A DNA stretch of 64,000 nucleotides from Tubulanus polymorphus (Eukaryota; Nemertea; Palaeonemertea; Tubulaniformes; Tubulanidae): contig NC_134028.1 of the NCBI RefSeq assembly GCF_964204645.1, positions 4,500,501 to 4,564,500 of the forward strand, in the 5' to 3' direction. Positions 1 to 13,757 of the stretch are shown here, piece after piece. Made by a program: the position numbers and the translations under genes. The stretch's first letter is position 1, and each line of letters begins with the position of its first letter. Below the pieces are notes generated by a model. It did not search any database. It was not told where the DNA came from and worked only from the letters and a program-made list of their open reading frames with translations.

Positions 1-44
1 CCCCTCTGAATTTTCATTGATGAAATTGTTCTCTTGTTTTTTAG

Positions 45-383
45 GTAAATTTACAACAACAACAACAACAATACCCGAATTATGCTAAACCGGAAAACTA
101 TTTATCACCGTGGCAACAAATGACGAACAATAATTATTTACCATCGCCATCGGCAACAGAGAATAAAAACTATAATGTTAAAACATCGGACGAAATTTAT
201 AGTGATTTTAGAGATGTGCCACCAGGGGGCGAGTTGGTGAACGACGAGGAGGAAGGGATGGTTTATGAACCTGAATTAGGAGTTGAAGATAATCCTCACT
301 ATTATGATATCAATAACGTTCTGTTTCACGCTCACATTCACAGAACGCAACGACTGAAAATACAATCAAAACATTCATCGTAA
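45..383 (+). CDS. 3'-terminal exon of an unidentified Gln-rich protein (5' part outside window)
   Basis: A pyrimidine-rich tract ending in TTTTTTAG precedes position 45, which reads as a splice acceptor. One frame is open from there to a TAA at 381-383. The exon encodes a run of Gln from CAA codons, a Tyr/Pro/Asn-rich stretch, then an acidic segment (NDEEEG around 240-258) and a basic, His-rich C-terminus (HAHIHRTQRLK). There is no membrane segment and the composition looks disordered, as in the tail of a cytoplasmic or scaffolding protein. I do not recognise the family. The ATG at 120 is an internal Met, because the frame is open upstream of it as far as the acceptor. The upstream exons lie before base 1. 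A possible AATAAA occurs around 1766, so the foldback element at 974-1523 could lie in its 3' UTR. Confidence 0.6.
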   Translation, partial: VNLQQQQQQYPNYAKPENYLSPWQQMTNNNYLPSPSATENKNYNVKTSDEIYSDFRDVPPGGELVNDEEEGMVYEPELGVEDNPHYYDINNVLFHAHIHRTQRLKIQSKHSS

Positions 384-2370
384 AATCACCGAAATCAGTG
401 AAAACAGCGAAAATAATCGCCTCTGGAGATATTTGCATCAACAGTATTTAACTTTTATTTTGCGGTTGAGAATCATTTGCCCCTAGAGGGGGTGTTTTCA
501 TTGAGTATATGTGTGCACACTCTGGGGATCAATTCGGGATCCTGTGTAACAGTTTTTGGCTCATTTAGACTTCACATGACTGTACTCGATGAAGACTCCT
601 CCACCTGTGGCTCCCTCTTTTTGAAAGTGTTGTTATTTGGTGTGTTTGCATTGAGAGTATGCGGTGCATGTAACCATACAAGTGTAAACTTCAGTTTACA
701 CTTCTATGATGTAACCAGCGAGATTGCAGCAGCACCCTCCCCTCTCATTGTTGAATGTGGTGATGGTGTCTATTATTGTGTGATATTACCTGTTGCCTGT
801 CTGCGGCTCAGTTCCACATCTGTATCAGTAATTCTATAATTAGACCACGGTGGTGGAACTGGACTCATTATCATCTCCCAAATAGATTTAAGATCAACTG
901 AATTGATAAAAGAAAATCTACTAACGAATCTGTTTTTTCCGTGAAACTCACCAACAGGCTGTGCGACTTGAGGTACTAATGTCTATTTATTAATTGATGA
1001 GACCTGTTTTTCTTGGATATTTTGCTCACTTTTTGGGGTACATACCTCATTTATGTCTTAACAGAATGCCAAAAATCGCGGACAACAACTGAATATCCGA
1101 TATATTTCCAGTTCTGTACCAATTAGATGGATTGGCAAAAAGACTCCTTAAGTCCAGTTGAATGAGAGAGAAAATCCTCCATTTTGTCAAATTTCTTGGA
1201 TTTGAACATTGTTACCATGCCTACGCCACCCTGATTTAGTTGTTGAGACCCCACAAGAAAAATAACTTCATTTCGTAGGCATGGTGACAATGTAAAAATT
1301 CAAGAAATTTGACAAAATGGAGGATTTTCTCTCATTCAATTGGACTTAAGGAGTCTTTTTGCCAATCCATCTAATTGGTACAGATCTGGAAATATATCGG
1401 ATATTCAGTTGTTGTCCGCGATTTTTGGCATTCTGTTAAGACATAAATGAGGTATGTACCCCAAAAAGTAAGCAAAATATCCAAGAAAAACAGGTCTCAT
1501 CAATTAATAAATAGACATTAGTAATGAGGATGAGGTCTACTGTATAGAAGCAACAGCATGTTAGTTTTTTTAGTGTTTTACAAGTCAGTTGTATCAATCT
1601 GTAGCACTGTGTGTTGAATGTAGTAATTTAGAATCGTTTGTTATTTTGTTAAAGCGTTCATCAATTCACTAATTTATTATTGATATATTACGCTAATATT
1701 TAATCAATAACGATATCATGCAGATGCATTTAAGTCGAATGCATTAAAACTATTTGTAATATATAAATAAAATCATTATTATTTCACCGAAGAATTCGTC
1801 CTATTTTTTCACTATCTTCCGGCAGTTAATATTCAAAGGAAGTGTCCCGGGTGCGATCCCAGGCTTTAGATGGTGATGCCTTATTAAGTATGCTGATTTT
1901 GATATGATCGCCACACTGAATTTCCCTGTGATGACTGGTGCAAGGAATTGAAATAAGTTATTTCCGGGAAATATTAATAGATAGTTCTCTATGATGTAGA
2001 GTAGGTAATTTAAGTAATATAGAATAGATAATGACTTGATAGGCCTACTAATTCAGGATAGCCTCTGGTGCTGGAGGATAAACAGGTAACTCCCAGGCTC
2101 GATATCGGTATATATTGAGACTGATTGAAGTGATTTCGATGCCAAGATGCTTAGCTAGGTCAACATCGGTCACGAATATCTTCGATCAATCTATATGCAC
2201 TCTCGCAGAAATAAACACGGACATCATACGTAACAAATAAGGAACATATTGACTTTAGTCTTTGTCTTTATTTGTTAATTTTGACAGTTACACAAGTTTC
2301 CAATCAGTTTCTCCGTAGACAATAGAGAATGTGTCTATTTGATATTTTCTGAGTGTTTGGAATTCCATTA
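384..2370. other. Non-coding stretch: 3' flank with foldback element and tRNA-like repeats
   Basis: There is no convincing gene here. The stretch holds the long inverted repeat at 974-1523 and AT-rich sequence with a possible AATAAA near 1766. Two degenerate tRNA-derived repeat units follow, at roughly 1840-1930 (with CCCGGGTGCGATCCCAGG, B-box-like) and 2040-2110 (with CTCCCAGGCTCGAT). They belong to the same family as the cluster at 35.5-35.9 kb. The open frame at 477-839 lacks any coding signal. Confidence 0.5.
974..1523. repeat. 550-bp foldback element: about 250-bp near-perfect inverted arms around a 48-bp spacer
   Basis: Bases 974-1225 are the reverse complement of 1274-1523 with only a few mismatches or indels, and the spacer is 1226-1273. 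The outer ends read TACTAATGTC and GACATTAGTA; the inner ends read CCATGCCTACG and CGTAGGCATGG. A 5-base TGAGG occurs just outside both ends (969-973 and 1525-1529), a possible target-site duplication. No transposase frame lies inside. It could be a foldback/MITE-type element or a locally arisen inverted duplication. If transcribed as 3' UTR of the upstream gene it would form a very long hairpin. Confidence 0.9.
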
Positions 2371-2553
2371 ATGGCCAGCAACGCGAAGAAAAATGGCTTT
2401 GATCATTTCAATTTCACCAGAGCCATTGTCTCATGGTTCGTGCGAGACGTTTTCAATTATGTGTCTCGAGAGTGTAATTCCTCATCAGGAGTTTACCTCA
2501 GAGAATCTTTAGCCTGGAATTACTATAGAGATCATGAAAACAAACTGATTTGA
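2371..2553 (+). CDS. Possible 60-residue upstream ORF before the 1063-residue orphan gene
   Basis: An ATG at 2371 opens 60 codons ending at TGA 2551-2553. It is 76 bp upstream of, and in a different frame from, the large ORF at 2630. The peptide begins MASNAKKNGF and has no obvious domain. It could be an upstream ORF in the 5' leader of the orphan gene, a short independent gene, or chance. The frame also extends to a non-ATG codon at 2353. There is no evidence of splicing. I keep it because of its length and position, with low confidence. Confidence 0.25.
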   Translation: MASNAKKNGFDHFNFTRAIVSWFVRDVFNYVSRECNSSSGVYLRESLAWNYYRDHENKLI

Positions 2554-2629
2554 GGCGCGATAAACACACTCGCTCGCTTGAACAGTTTGTGGCGCTGGGC
2601 TTTAAATCTACGGAAAGAAAACAAAAACA

Positions 2630-5600
2630 ATGGTTTATCCGCTGAAATATCGAGGAGTTTGTCGCACATGCGGAGGATGTGGTAAAAACAATAGAAGATC
2701 GTTGACTCAGGGCACAGAACGCGATGGTACATGTTACCTATGCAATGGAACGGCCACCGCTGAGATCTTATTGAAGTCAATTCTAAATGTGAAACCTAAA
2801 CGACCGTCTGATTTCGCCTACACACTCCTGAAGAAAATGAGTAACTTACTACAGAACTCGATTCCGTACGTGGTCGAAAACAACAAGAAAAACTTCTGGA
2901 ACGAACGACAAGATTCGTTCAGTTTAGCCGGTCATGGCGTGCGGGATGACGGCCGCAGAAAGGCGTCAGTCGTGGCAGAGAAGGAGTATTACAAAACTAT
3001 TGTTACAACGCGCAGGAGAATCAGTCACTGTCCGCCTGCCGTTGCATTGGAGGGAGATAAAGTCGTAAAAGTACACGGTACTTCTAGAGCTGATGTGACC
3101 GCTTCGTTTTATCAGGGCCCGGAAACCGTGTACGATATCACCAGGACATCGCCGGATATAATACATATACCTTCACCAGATCTTCACCAGAGGTTCGCGG
3201 GTTCTTCTCCAGACAGATCACCAGCGGCGCAGTCGTCCAAAAAAGGCGGTACAAAACTGACGAAAGCCGCCTTAAAACCGAAACATCTCGGATTCGGGGG
3301 CAAAACCGTAAATAATGATGGTGAAATCTCCTTAGTTAAAAGTCGACGGAAGAGCAGCTCATCGAGTAACGTAGCCATTTTACAACAACTCCGTAATCAA
3401 TTACGAAACCATGGGCGGAAAGGTTCCCTTTTGTTTTACGAGGACGGTGTCAGCTCGATCGTGAAAGAGGCGCCGGGCGAGTTCAGATTACCGAGTATAG
3501 GAAACACTCAGAAACGACTGTCGAACGGAGTTAAAGTCCAGAAGGGAACTGATAGTGAAACCACGGCACTGGAGTCGGACCCTATCGTAGGAATCACGTT
3601 ACCTCCGATCAATGATGAATCACAAACCGATCCCGATACTGACCGATCTCAGAGGAATGTCAAGTTTGCCGATGGTATGTTCGTCAGTGGTCGACCTACC
3701 CTGGAGTTTACCACTAGAAAATCATTACAGAATAGTTTCGAAACTCGAAAATCCTACCACAAACAAATAAAAAAGAGTATGGTACGTTCTAAAGCGAAAG
3801 TAGCCCTGCACAGATGGAGGGACAGGCGAACTTTGGGCCAGGATACATTTTACAGTTCAGGATCTGATTACTATTCGTCAGATGATGATAACAATAAATC
3901 GACGCTGAGTTTGAAGAAACAGAAGATGCGCCGGTTTGCATCGACTGACGTGCTGCTCGGTGAAAGCGACCAGTTCGATAAATCGAGTTCATCCGAATTC
4001 GAAACGACGATCAGAGACGATCAGTTCGTCGAACGTAGAACGAAAAATCGTACGCGAAAGAAACGACTGAAGCAACTCGAGCGCTACCTATCGACGATTT
4101 CCGACCCCGACTGTTCGGACACAGAGGAGCAGCTAGCTTTCGCCAGTTTATCACGCCAAGAATTAGAATCGATCAAATCGCGTGTAAAAATGAAACGAGA
4201 GCGTCGTCGTGAGGTCGCTAGGGCGCGCTTCAGACAGACGGTACTCGTCATCGTGGCCGTTAATTCGTTTTTGAAATCTATTAAACGCGACGATAATTCA
4301 ACACGCGAAGAGAACGATAAACAGCCGTCCGAGAAAACTCGTCAGAGAATGACGAAAAAACAAAAGCGGAAAAAAGTTCGATGGAACCCAAAACTGCGGG
4401 AGTTCTCAAACAGTCAGTTGTCTTATTCTGAATATCAGCGAAAAACAGTCAAACCTGTTGACATTAAAGAGCGGTTTATATCAGAATTCGGATGGATGTT
4501 GGAAAGTCTAAACATCGACCTGACTTCAATCATTGACAAACAGCAAAAGCAACAGCAACAGCAACATCAAGAACAGATACTGGAGGATGACGACACCGAG
4601 CCTCCAGAGCAACAACCTGATACAGCCAGTATAGGTGCTGCTGCTTCTACCGCTGGTGGTGCTGGATCTTTACTGATAAAGGCTAATCCTTCAATTGGTC
4701 GTTCTAAAACTAAATTCACCCTCCCTGGTGAAAAATACGAGTTCAATCAAGTAGGTAAACCAGTGTCGCCATCGTATAATGAACCTGATGCTGAAACTAT
4801 TGATAATAGGAATGGCATTCTGATTGACAATGGTTCGAGTCAGAGCGATATCATCACTGATGAAGTGAAAGGTGAAAATCTAACAGTGTCGAGTGTTGTA
4901 GAGATCGCAGCAAAGATGGATCACGAAAACAATGATAAACAAATCCGAAAAATTGAGGATATAACATTCCCGAGCGTGAGTTCACAGAGGGAGCGACGCA
5001 ATAGTGTCCCGTCCGAGGACAAACCGGAATATTTAGTTTATTACGAAAAAGTCGAAGTCAAAAGATCGAAAGTGAAGAAGAAACGATCTGTAAAGAAGTC
5101 GAAAAGAAAAGTAGATTCTGGAAGCAGCGGCAGTCCGTGTAGTGGTTCTAGGAGTACCCTCAATGGTAGTGGGAAGTCTAGTATCTCATCATCAGTGACG
5201 TCTTTATTGGAGACACCGGGAAGGGAGTCCCCATCATTACAGAGACAATCGGTCACAGACAGCGGGAGCAAAATAACATTGAAAGAGTTTAGAATCCATA
5301 CGGGTAATCTGCGCCGGACTGGCAGCACTGGTAACATCAACAACCAGGACGAAGAGATAGATTTACGTGATTTAACGAATAATCTAGAATTCGCCGCTAA
5401 AGATGTGAAAATACAAATCGTCGAACGAAAACGGCGCAGACAGAGAAAAAAACAGCAACAACGACTGAAAGAAATTCTGGAATACGAGCGAAATCTGAAA
5501 GAACGAGAGGCCCGGATGCAGGAGGAATTACTGGCGGCCATGCAGGAATCCGTGGACGAACAAACACCAAACGACGCCTGGAAAATACATCTACGTCCGA

Positions 5601-5821
5601 GGGACTGTCCCCACATTCCGAGCGGTGTCGCCTGGAATCAGAGGACGGTCCCTACTCCTCCGGAAGTCACCGATGATGACGTATACTCAGATTTACAGTA
5701 CGTTTCGCGGTTGTTTTTAGAGATGATGGAATGTAAATATATCCGATGGAGTAAACGTCATATAAATGTAATAAATAAACTCAGGCAAATTGAAGATTCT
5801 GGTGTTTTACAATTTGTTTAA
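2630..5821 (+). CDS. Intronless 1063-residue orphan protein: Cys-rich N-terminus, long basic/disordered body
   Basis: One uninterrupted frame runs from ATG 2630 (context AAACAATGG, with a stop in frame just upstream at 2603) to TAA 5819-5821. Near the N-terminus C11, C14, C17, C35 and C38 form a CxxCxxC...CxxC pattern that could bind zinc. The rest is mostly low complexity: Ser- and Lys/Arg-rich tracts, a short poly-Gln around residue 637, an acidic patch after it (EDDDTEPPEQQ), KKKR-type clusters around residues 815-835, and a charged region likely to form a coiled coil around 935-990. The C-terminal 45 residues look folded (SDLQYVSRLFLEMMECKYI). Base composition is GC-richer than the flanks, supporting coding. 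An AATAAA lies at 6159-6164. I do not recognise the family. A scaffold or nuclear/cytoskeletal role is conceivable but not shown. It could also be one long exon of a larger gene. Confidence 0.75.
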   Translation: MVYPLKYRGVCRTCGGCGKNNRRSLTQGTERDGTCYLCNGTATAEILLKSILNVKPKRPSDFAYTLLKKMSNLLQNSIPYVVENNKKNFWNERQDSFSLAGHGVRDDGRRKASVVAEKEYYKTIVTTRRRISHCPPAVALEGDKVVKVHGTSRADVTASFYQGPETVYDITRTSPDIIHIPSPDLHQRFAGSSPDRSPAAQSSKKGGTKLTKAALKPKHLGFGGKTVNNDGEISLVKSRRKSSSSSNVAILQQLRNQLRNHGRKGSLLFYEDGVSSIVKEAPGEFRLPSIGNTQKRLSNGVKVQKGTDSETTALESDPIVGITLPPINDESQTDPDTDRSQRNVKFADGMFVSGRPTLEFTTRKSLQNSFETRKSYHKQIKKSMVRSKAKVALHRWRDRRTLGQDTFYSSGSDYYSSDDDNNKSTLSLKKQKMRRFASTDVLLGESDQFDKSSSSEFETTIRDDQFVERRTKNRTRKKRLKQLERYLSTISDPDCSDTEEQLAFASLSRQELESIKSRVKMKRERRREVARARFRQTVLVIVAVNSFLKSIKRDDNSTREENDKQPSEKTRQRMTKKQKRKKVRWNPKLREFSNSQLSYSEYQRKTVKPVDIKERFISEFGWMLESLNIDLTSIIDKQQKQQQQQHQEQILEDDDTEPPEQQPDTASIGAAASTAGGAGSLLIKANPSIGRSKTKFTLPGEKYEFNQVGKPVSPSYNEPDAETIDNRNGILIDNGSSQSDIITDEVKGENLTVSSVVEIAAKMDHENNDKQIRKIEDITFPSVSSQRERRNSVPSEDKPEYLVYYEKVEVKRSKVKKKRSVKKSKRKVDSGSSGSPCSGSRSTLNGSGKSSISSSVTSLLETPGRESPSLQRQSVTDSGSKITLKEFRIHTGNLRRTGSTGNINNQDEEIDLRDLTNNLEFAAKDVKIQIVERKRRRQRKKQQQRLKEILEYERNLKEREARMQEELLAAMQESVDEQTPNDAWKIHLRPRDCPHIPSGVAWNQRTVPTPPEVTDDDVYSDLQYVSRLFLEMMECKYIRWSKRHINVINKLRQIEDSGVLQFV

Positions 5822-6158
5822 TATAAATCCTGTTGATTGTAAGTAGCCTAGAAAAAGTTTTACTGATAATTTCAACTGATTTATGACAAAAAATTTATGA
5901 CAAAATTTCACCATTAATTGGGAAGAAATATGAAATAATTCAGAAAGTAGTTCTCTCGTATTAATAGCAATATAACGTACGTATGTTGTATTATAGTAAA
6001 ATTCCTGATAATAGAAATTCCTGAATATTTCCTGGATAGTCTTAATCTGATTTAACCATAGAATTATTGGATATTGTTGATATGTGATCTTGGAAATAAT
6101 TTTAGAAGTTTAATTTATTGATTGTGAAATGTATGAAACTTATTCAAAATCTTGATAG

Positions 6159-6164
6159 AATAAA
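6159..6164 (+). terminator. Poly(A) signal AATAAA of the orphan gene
   Basis: Canonical hexamer about 340 bp after the stop at 5821, in AT-rich sequence, before the next repeat cluster. Confidence 0.45.
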
Positions 6165-6499
6165 CTGTAAAATGTATATTCGACTAAAATAGCTTGATTT
6201 TTTTCGTTTCAACTATTTGATTCTCAACAGCAGCAATATTTTCTACGCACGAAATCAATACGGATTTCAATAACGGTACTTATGGCACTTCTTTGAATCA
6301 AACACGTGCTGTTATTTCTCGCAATGTTTATTGTTGTTATGTTGCTGGCGTTTCGAAGTCGCTACTTTATGGCTCAATTATAAGTTTAATGATCGGAATT
6401 GAATCCAATGAAACACCCACGTTTCATCACTAGACGCATAAAATGGTGCATTTCCTTTGACTTGAGGTTGTATGGAAACCGTAGGTAGGAATGTATGAG

Positions 6500-6690
6500 G
6501 ACGGTTCTTCATTTTGAAAAAAATTGTCAATTCTTCAACCACTAGGACATTTCCAAGCCAAACAAAATTGACCCCAGCATTAATCCTAGGATTCGAAACC
6601 AAGAACTCTTGTATGCTACTCACTACGCCACCGAACTCCCGAAACTCGCTAGTTTCGAAGTTTCTCTGCGGTGCCATTACATTTTTGTGC
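6500..6690 (-). mobile_element. tRNA-derived SINE-like repeat
   Basis: On the minus strand the sequence carries a pol III A-box-like TGGCGTAGTGAG (6619-6630) followed by a B-box GGTTTCGAATCC (6589-6600), with tRNA-like order but shortened spacing. The surrounding open frame is a translation of this repeat rather than a gene. Exact ends are not visible. Confidence 0.45.
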
Positions 6691-6750
6691 TGGGGTGACC
6701 AGTCAGATTTGTCAATTTTTTTCTCTTCGTGGTGATTTGTGTTCATTCTC

Positions 6751-6850
6751 ATCTCTCTCCTTCCTCTCTATCTCCTCCCTCGTCTCTCTCCTTCCTCTCT
6801 ATCTCCTCCCTCGTCTCTCTCCTTCCTCTCTATCTCCTCCCTCGTCTCTC
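6751..6850 (+). repeat. 31-bp pyrimidine-rich minisatellite, about 3 copies
   Basis: The motif CTCTCCTTCC...CTCCTCCCTCG recurs with a period of 31; the CCCTCG landmark ends at 6782, 6813 and 6844. Copies are nearly identical. Purine and pyrimidine are strongly segregated by strand, so H-DNA formation is possible. Confidence 0.85.
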
Positions 6851-7234
6851 TCAAGATGAGATAAAATAGCAATTACAATAGAATCGATCGATCAAACTAT
6901 TTCAATTTAGATTTTCATTTCGAACACGATTGAAGCGCACTGCGTTTATAGTAAACATAATCCTCTTATCACAAAGAAACATTGACGTAAAGCTGTTGTG
7001 AGAGGTAAGAAGGGCTTTGAACCGTCTTGAATATTCTATCTTCATCCAGTCTATTTCGCAACAGAACCTGGAGGTATTTTTATATCTTAGGAATTTACTG
7101 ACATATTTTCTTCTATCGAGAAATTAAAACGAGCTTCATCGTCTCCGCAAAATATGGATATTGAAGACTTTAAACTAAAGATTATATTTTGATCGTTAGA
7201 CGTTTATTTCCAGATCTTCGTAGGATTTCCGATT

Positions 7235-8621
7235 ATGCATATTTTCCTCACAACAGCGATTATACTGATAACGCTGCCTCCTTATGTCGAAGGTACATAT
7301 GAGTCGATATTAGATTTTCTTAATTCTCAAATTACATCGCGCATAAGATAATATTCTCAACGCGTTTTTTATTTTCAAATGAAGATTCGTTGTGTTTGGA
7401 TATTGATAACGCTACGATGTGTAAGGTTTGGGGGGAGGCTGGTGATTGCGTAGTGAATCCAGAATTAATGGCGTGTCGATGTAGCAAAACATGTCAGACG
7501 AATTCATTAGAAACTTGTAGCCGAGGTAAGATTCTTTATTTCATTTCATTATCTTCCTTTGTCAGATTTATTTCAAGAAATTTGGCTGCAATTTCCTCAC
7601 GATTAATCAAACAACTTATGTGTTCATTGTGGCCAGTTTAGACCTAGAGCTAGTTGCTAAAACGCTGGTTGAAGTTAGACCAGTTAATCGAACAACGCTT
7701 ATGATTTAGGGGTTTCCTCGATTGCACAATGTCTTGATTGTGTGTATTCATTTTATTTCATACGAAAAATAAAAATGAATTCAACCTGAAATACGGTCGA
7801 TCATTTCAGTGTCGGTTGAGAGTTACGATGGTGATTGTTCGTGTGCCGGGCTACTGATGAAAAAAGGACACAGTTTCTGTGAAGATGTCAACATGGCGGA
7901 TTTCTGCAAAGACACTTGCCATAAACTTAAAAGTAAGTATAAAAAGTACTTGTAAAAAACTGTTTTTAAAAAGACAATAAGGAGGCAAATATTGACACGA
8001 AAGGAAACCCTAAACAAGTAAGTGGAGAAAATTGCATTATTGATGAAACCAAGTGAAAACTGAACTGAAGGACTCGCCTACCTGAAAAAATAGATTCTTA
8101 TCTTCATTTGTAGCAATTACAGCTGTTTTAACCTTATTTTCTGTGCTCTTTTTAGCTGTAACCTGTCCTCTTGATGGATTGAAGAGTTTCCCATCCGCAA
8201 AAACGACCTACAAACATAATCGTTACCTATCGAAAGTGTATTACGAATGTCTGTCCAATGGAAGTAGCAAATTCGACTCAGACGCTCATGCTAAACCGGT
8301 AGTTGTATGTGGACCCGATGGGCAATGGGTGAAGGGTTCTAATTGGAGAGACCCATCTTGTTCCCCACTCGGTAATCAGTTCATTTATTTCTAAAATATG
8401 CTATAAAAAAACCTGTGAAATCATGATATCGATGATGAAATTCAGTGAAAGCTGGCACTAACTGAATAGAAAGGTAGGTTGTGTTTCCAGTTTGCCGTGA
8501 CGCCGCCCGGAGGAGTATGAACAGGTTAGGATTTGCCTACCGCTGGACTCATTTCTTCTTCTGTAAATTTCATCTGATGTTTGTAAAATGTCGAATGCAT
8601 TATCTGTTAAGATGTTCCTAG
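7235..8621 (+). CDS. Small secreted protein with two ShKT-type domains and a sushi/CCP-like domain
   Basis: Exons read as 7235-7292, 7385-7525, 7810-7932, 8156-8371 and 8491-8621; all introns are GT-AG and phase 1. The N-terminus is a signal peptide (MHIFLTTAIILITLPPYVEG). Exon 2 encodes a typical ShKT module with the spacing CLDID...C..W...G.C..NPELM..CRCSKTC. Exon 3 encodes a second, degenerate one (CSCAG...FCED...FCKDTCHK). Exon 4 has four Cys plus GPDGQW and DPSC, the pattern of a sushi/CCP module. Exon 5 gives a short basic tail to a TAG at 8619-8621, with AATAAA at 8623-8628 immediately after. One module per phase-1 exon is usual for extracellular mosaic proteins. ShKT modules occur both in toxins and in ordinary secreted or matrix proteins; nothing here shows a toxin role. 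An alternative donor at 8532 (AACAG|GTTAGG) could lead to further exons. Confidence 0.7.
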
Positions 8622-8622
8622 C

Positions 8623-8628
8623 AATAAA
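8623..8628 (+). terminator. Poly(A) signal AATAAA just after the ShKT/sushi gene
   Basis: Canonical hexamer one base after the TAG stop; supports 8491-8621 as a terminal exon with a very short 3' UTR. Confidence 0.5.
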
Positions 8629-8663
8629 CTACCTTAATGTCTTGTCTTATCTCATCTTACGAT

Positions 8664-8870
8664 ACTAAACGGTGGATCCTGTGGCGCCGCCGCATCCTCG
8701 TTCCGAGAATCCCGGCCTTTTGGGTTTCTGCTGGGACTCAACAAATAAGGGATGAGACCAAACCAAAGAAATTGCGATCGGAATTAAAGACTCTGAAGTA
8801 GTTAACGACGGGAGATTGAACGAGAGACGGTATAAGGGGCCGGTCGACTCGCTCACCGCTATTTCTTTGC
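8664..8870 (-). mobile_element. tRNA-derived SINE-like repeat
   Basis: On the minus strand a head with GCGGTGAGCGAGTCG (A-box-like, near 8850-8864) is followed by CGTTCAATCTCC (B-box-like, near 8813-8824), then a roughly 140-bp body. The minus-strand open frame across it is a repeat translation. Immediately adjacent, CCTCAGGTTAC (8871-8881) and GTAACCTGAGG (8931-8941) form a short inverted repeat. Confidence 0.45.
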
Positions 8871-9122
8871 CTCAGGTTACAAGGTGAATAAAGTCTATTT
8901 GAATTGATCCGCGGTAACCAGTCTCAGTATGTAACCTGAGGTCAGATTGCGGGAGTATTTTCATCGTCACGTTATTAATGACAGCCGCAGTTTACTGAAT
9001 TACGAGACGCGATAGAATTAAATGCCGTTAGTTGGTTACGCTAGCGCTGTTCCTCAGGTACGTGTTCTCCTCATCCTGCTGCTGGTGTAGAGTGTTTGGT
9101 GCAGGTGCAGCTGCAGCTGTCT

Positions 9123-12735
<3,613 letters not shown>

Positions 12736-13289
12736 AACTCTGTGCTAACTATCTGACTGACTGCGAGTAATCATACAATTTTGTGATATAAATAAATAAT
12801 GCTTCTACTAAAAATGCCGTGAAAATTAAACAGGACTCGTTGTATTTACAATCATTCACTGAGAGCTGGAAGAGCAGCTCAAGGAGCAGGAGAGTCGTCT
12901 GAACAAGCAAAACATCACAGGAATCCACACAACGAGTTAAAGAGCTACTCGTGTGGAGAACTGTCTGTATAACGCACAGCACTGAAGAAGATTCAAAACT
13001 ATAACATTTTTATTTTCTTCGTTAAAGTCAATTGACAATTCGGAGATGCATGAAAATGATTTGTACTTATTGTTGTAAGCGCTGTGATTGGTTGTTTTTC
13101 CAGATGACGTCATACGCATAACGTAATGCTGTGAGTGAAATCAATAATTGTAATGTACTTCGTCAATCGGTAATGATTGTTTTGTTGCTCCTATATGGTG
13201 TTTGATTGATTATCAGTTTGTGAGTTGCTGTAAATGAAACGAGTTTAATCGATTGTAAATTCAATTTATTCTCAGTTTGTAAATAATGA

Positions 13290-13295
13290 AATAAA
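13290..13295 (+). terminator. Poly(A) signal AATAAA of GPS1
   Basis: Canonical hexamer 555 bp after the GPS1 stop in AT-rich sequence. Confidence 0.55.
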
Positions 13296-13751
13296 AAGTT
13301 GAATATCATCATCATCATCACGAATATATTATATATCGTTTTTTCTTTGCCCGGTTTTCGAAGTTCCAGTCACTGAATCCTGTCTGTTGTCATTTCGGTT
13401 ACCGGTATTGTCAATGAGGAAACGCTTGAGTTCCTGTAACAGATGCGGAGCTGTGGCTTTAAGAGCTTCCGACTGACAGAGCTAGAGTTAGGATTCTGAC
13501 TGATGTTCTTCTTTGAGGAGCAGCCGACCCAAAAAAAATTTAGCGTTAAAAAATGATGTCTACGTGTAATGAGAGGATGCGTCTTGCTTTGCCGGCCATC
13601 TCGTCGAAAAACAGGTCACCACATCGACCAGACAAGCTCGATGGTCTGACGGGTAGGACTGCACTTGGGTAGTGAGAGACCTGGATTCTATTTAATTGAT
13701 ATTGACTGAATTGAATAGGAAACTTAACTTATTTTTGCGAAACACGTGAAT

Positions 13752-13757
13752 TTTATT
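13752..13757 (-). terminator. Poly(A) signal of the SLC18-like gene
   Basis: TTTATT on the plus strand, i.e. AATAAA on the minus strand, 40 bases downstream of the stop at 13797. Confidence 0.55.

Larger units (their letters stand above)
5822..7234. other. Intergenic: 3' UTR of the orphan gene, SINE-like repeat, minisatellite
   Basis: AT-rich 3' flank with AATAAA at 6159-6164. A tRNA-derived SINE-like sequence on the minus strand spans about 6500-6690, followed by a 31-bp tandem repeat (6751-6850). The last part, up to 7234, is probably promoter and 5' UTR of the ShKT/sushi gene. Confidence 0.5.

Noticed and set aside
477..839. 120-codon plus-strand open frame after the Gln-rich terminal exon
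   Set aside because: The true start is not ATG at its first codon, there is no splice support, the composition is low-information, and it lies in the presumed 3' UTR.
5041..5616. 191-codon minus-strand frame
   Set aside because: Antisense shadow of the 1063-residue ORF; its Ser/Phe/Leu-rich product is the mirror of Lys/Arg/Glu codons.
6378..6752. 124-codon minus-strand frame
   Set aside because: Translation of a tRNA-derived SINE-like repeat and the adjoining minisatellite edge.
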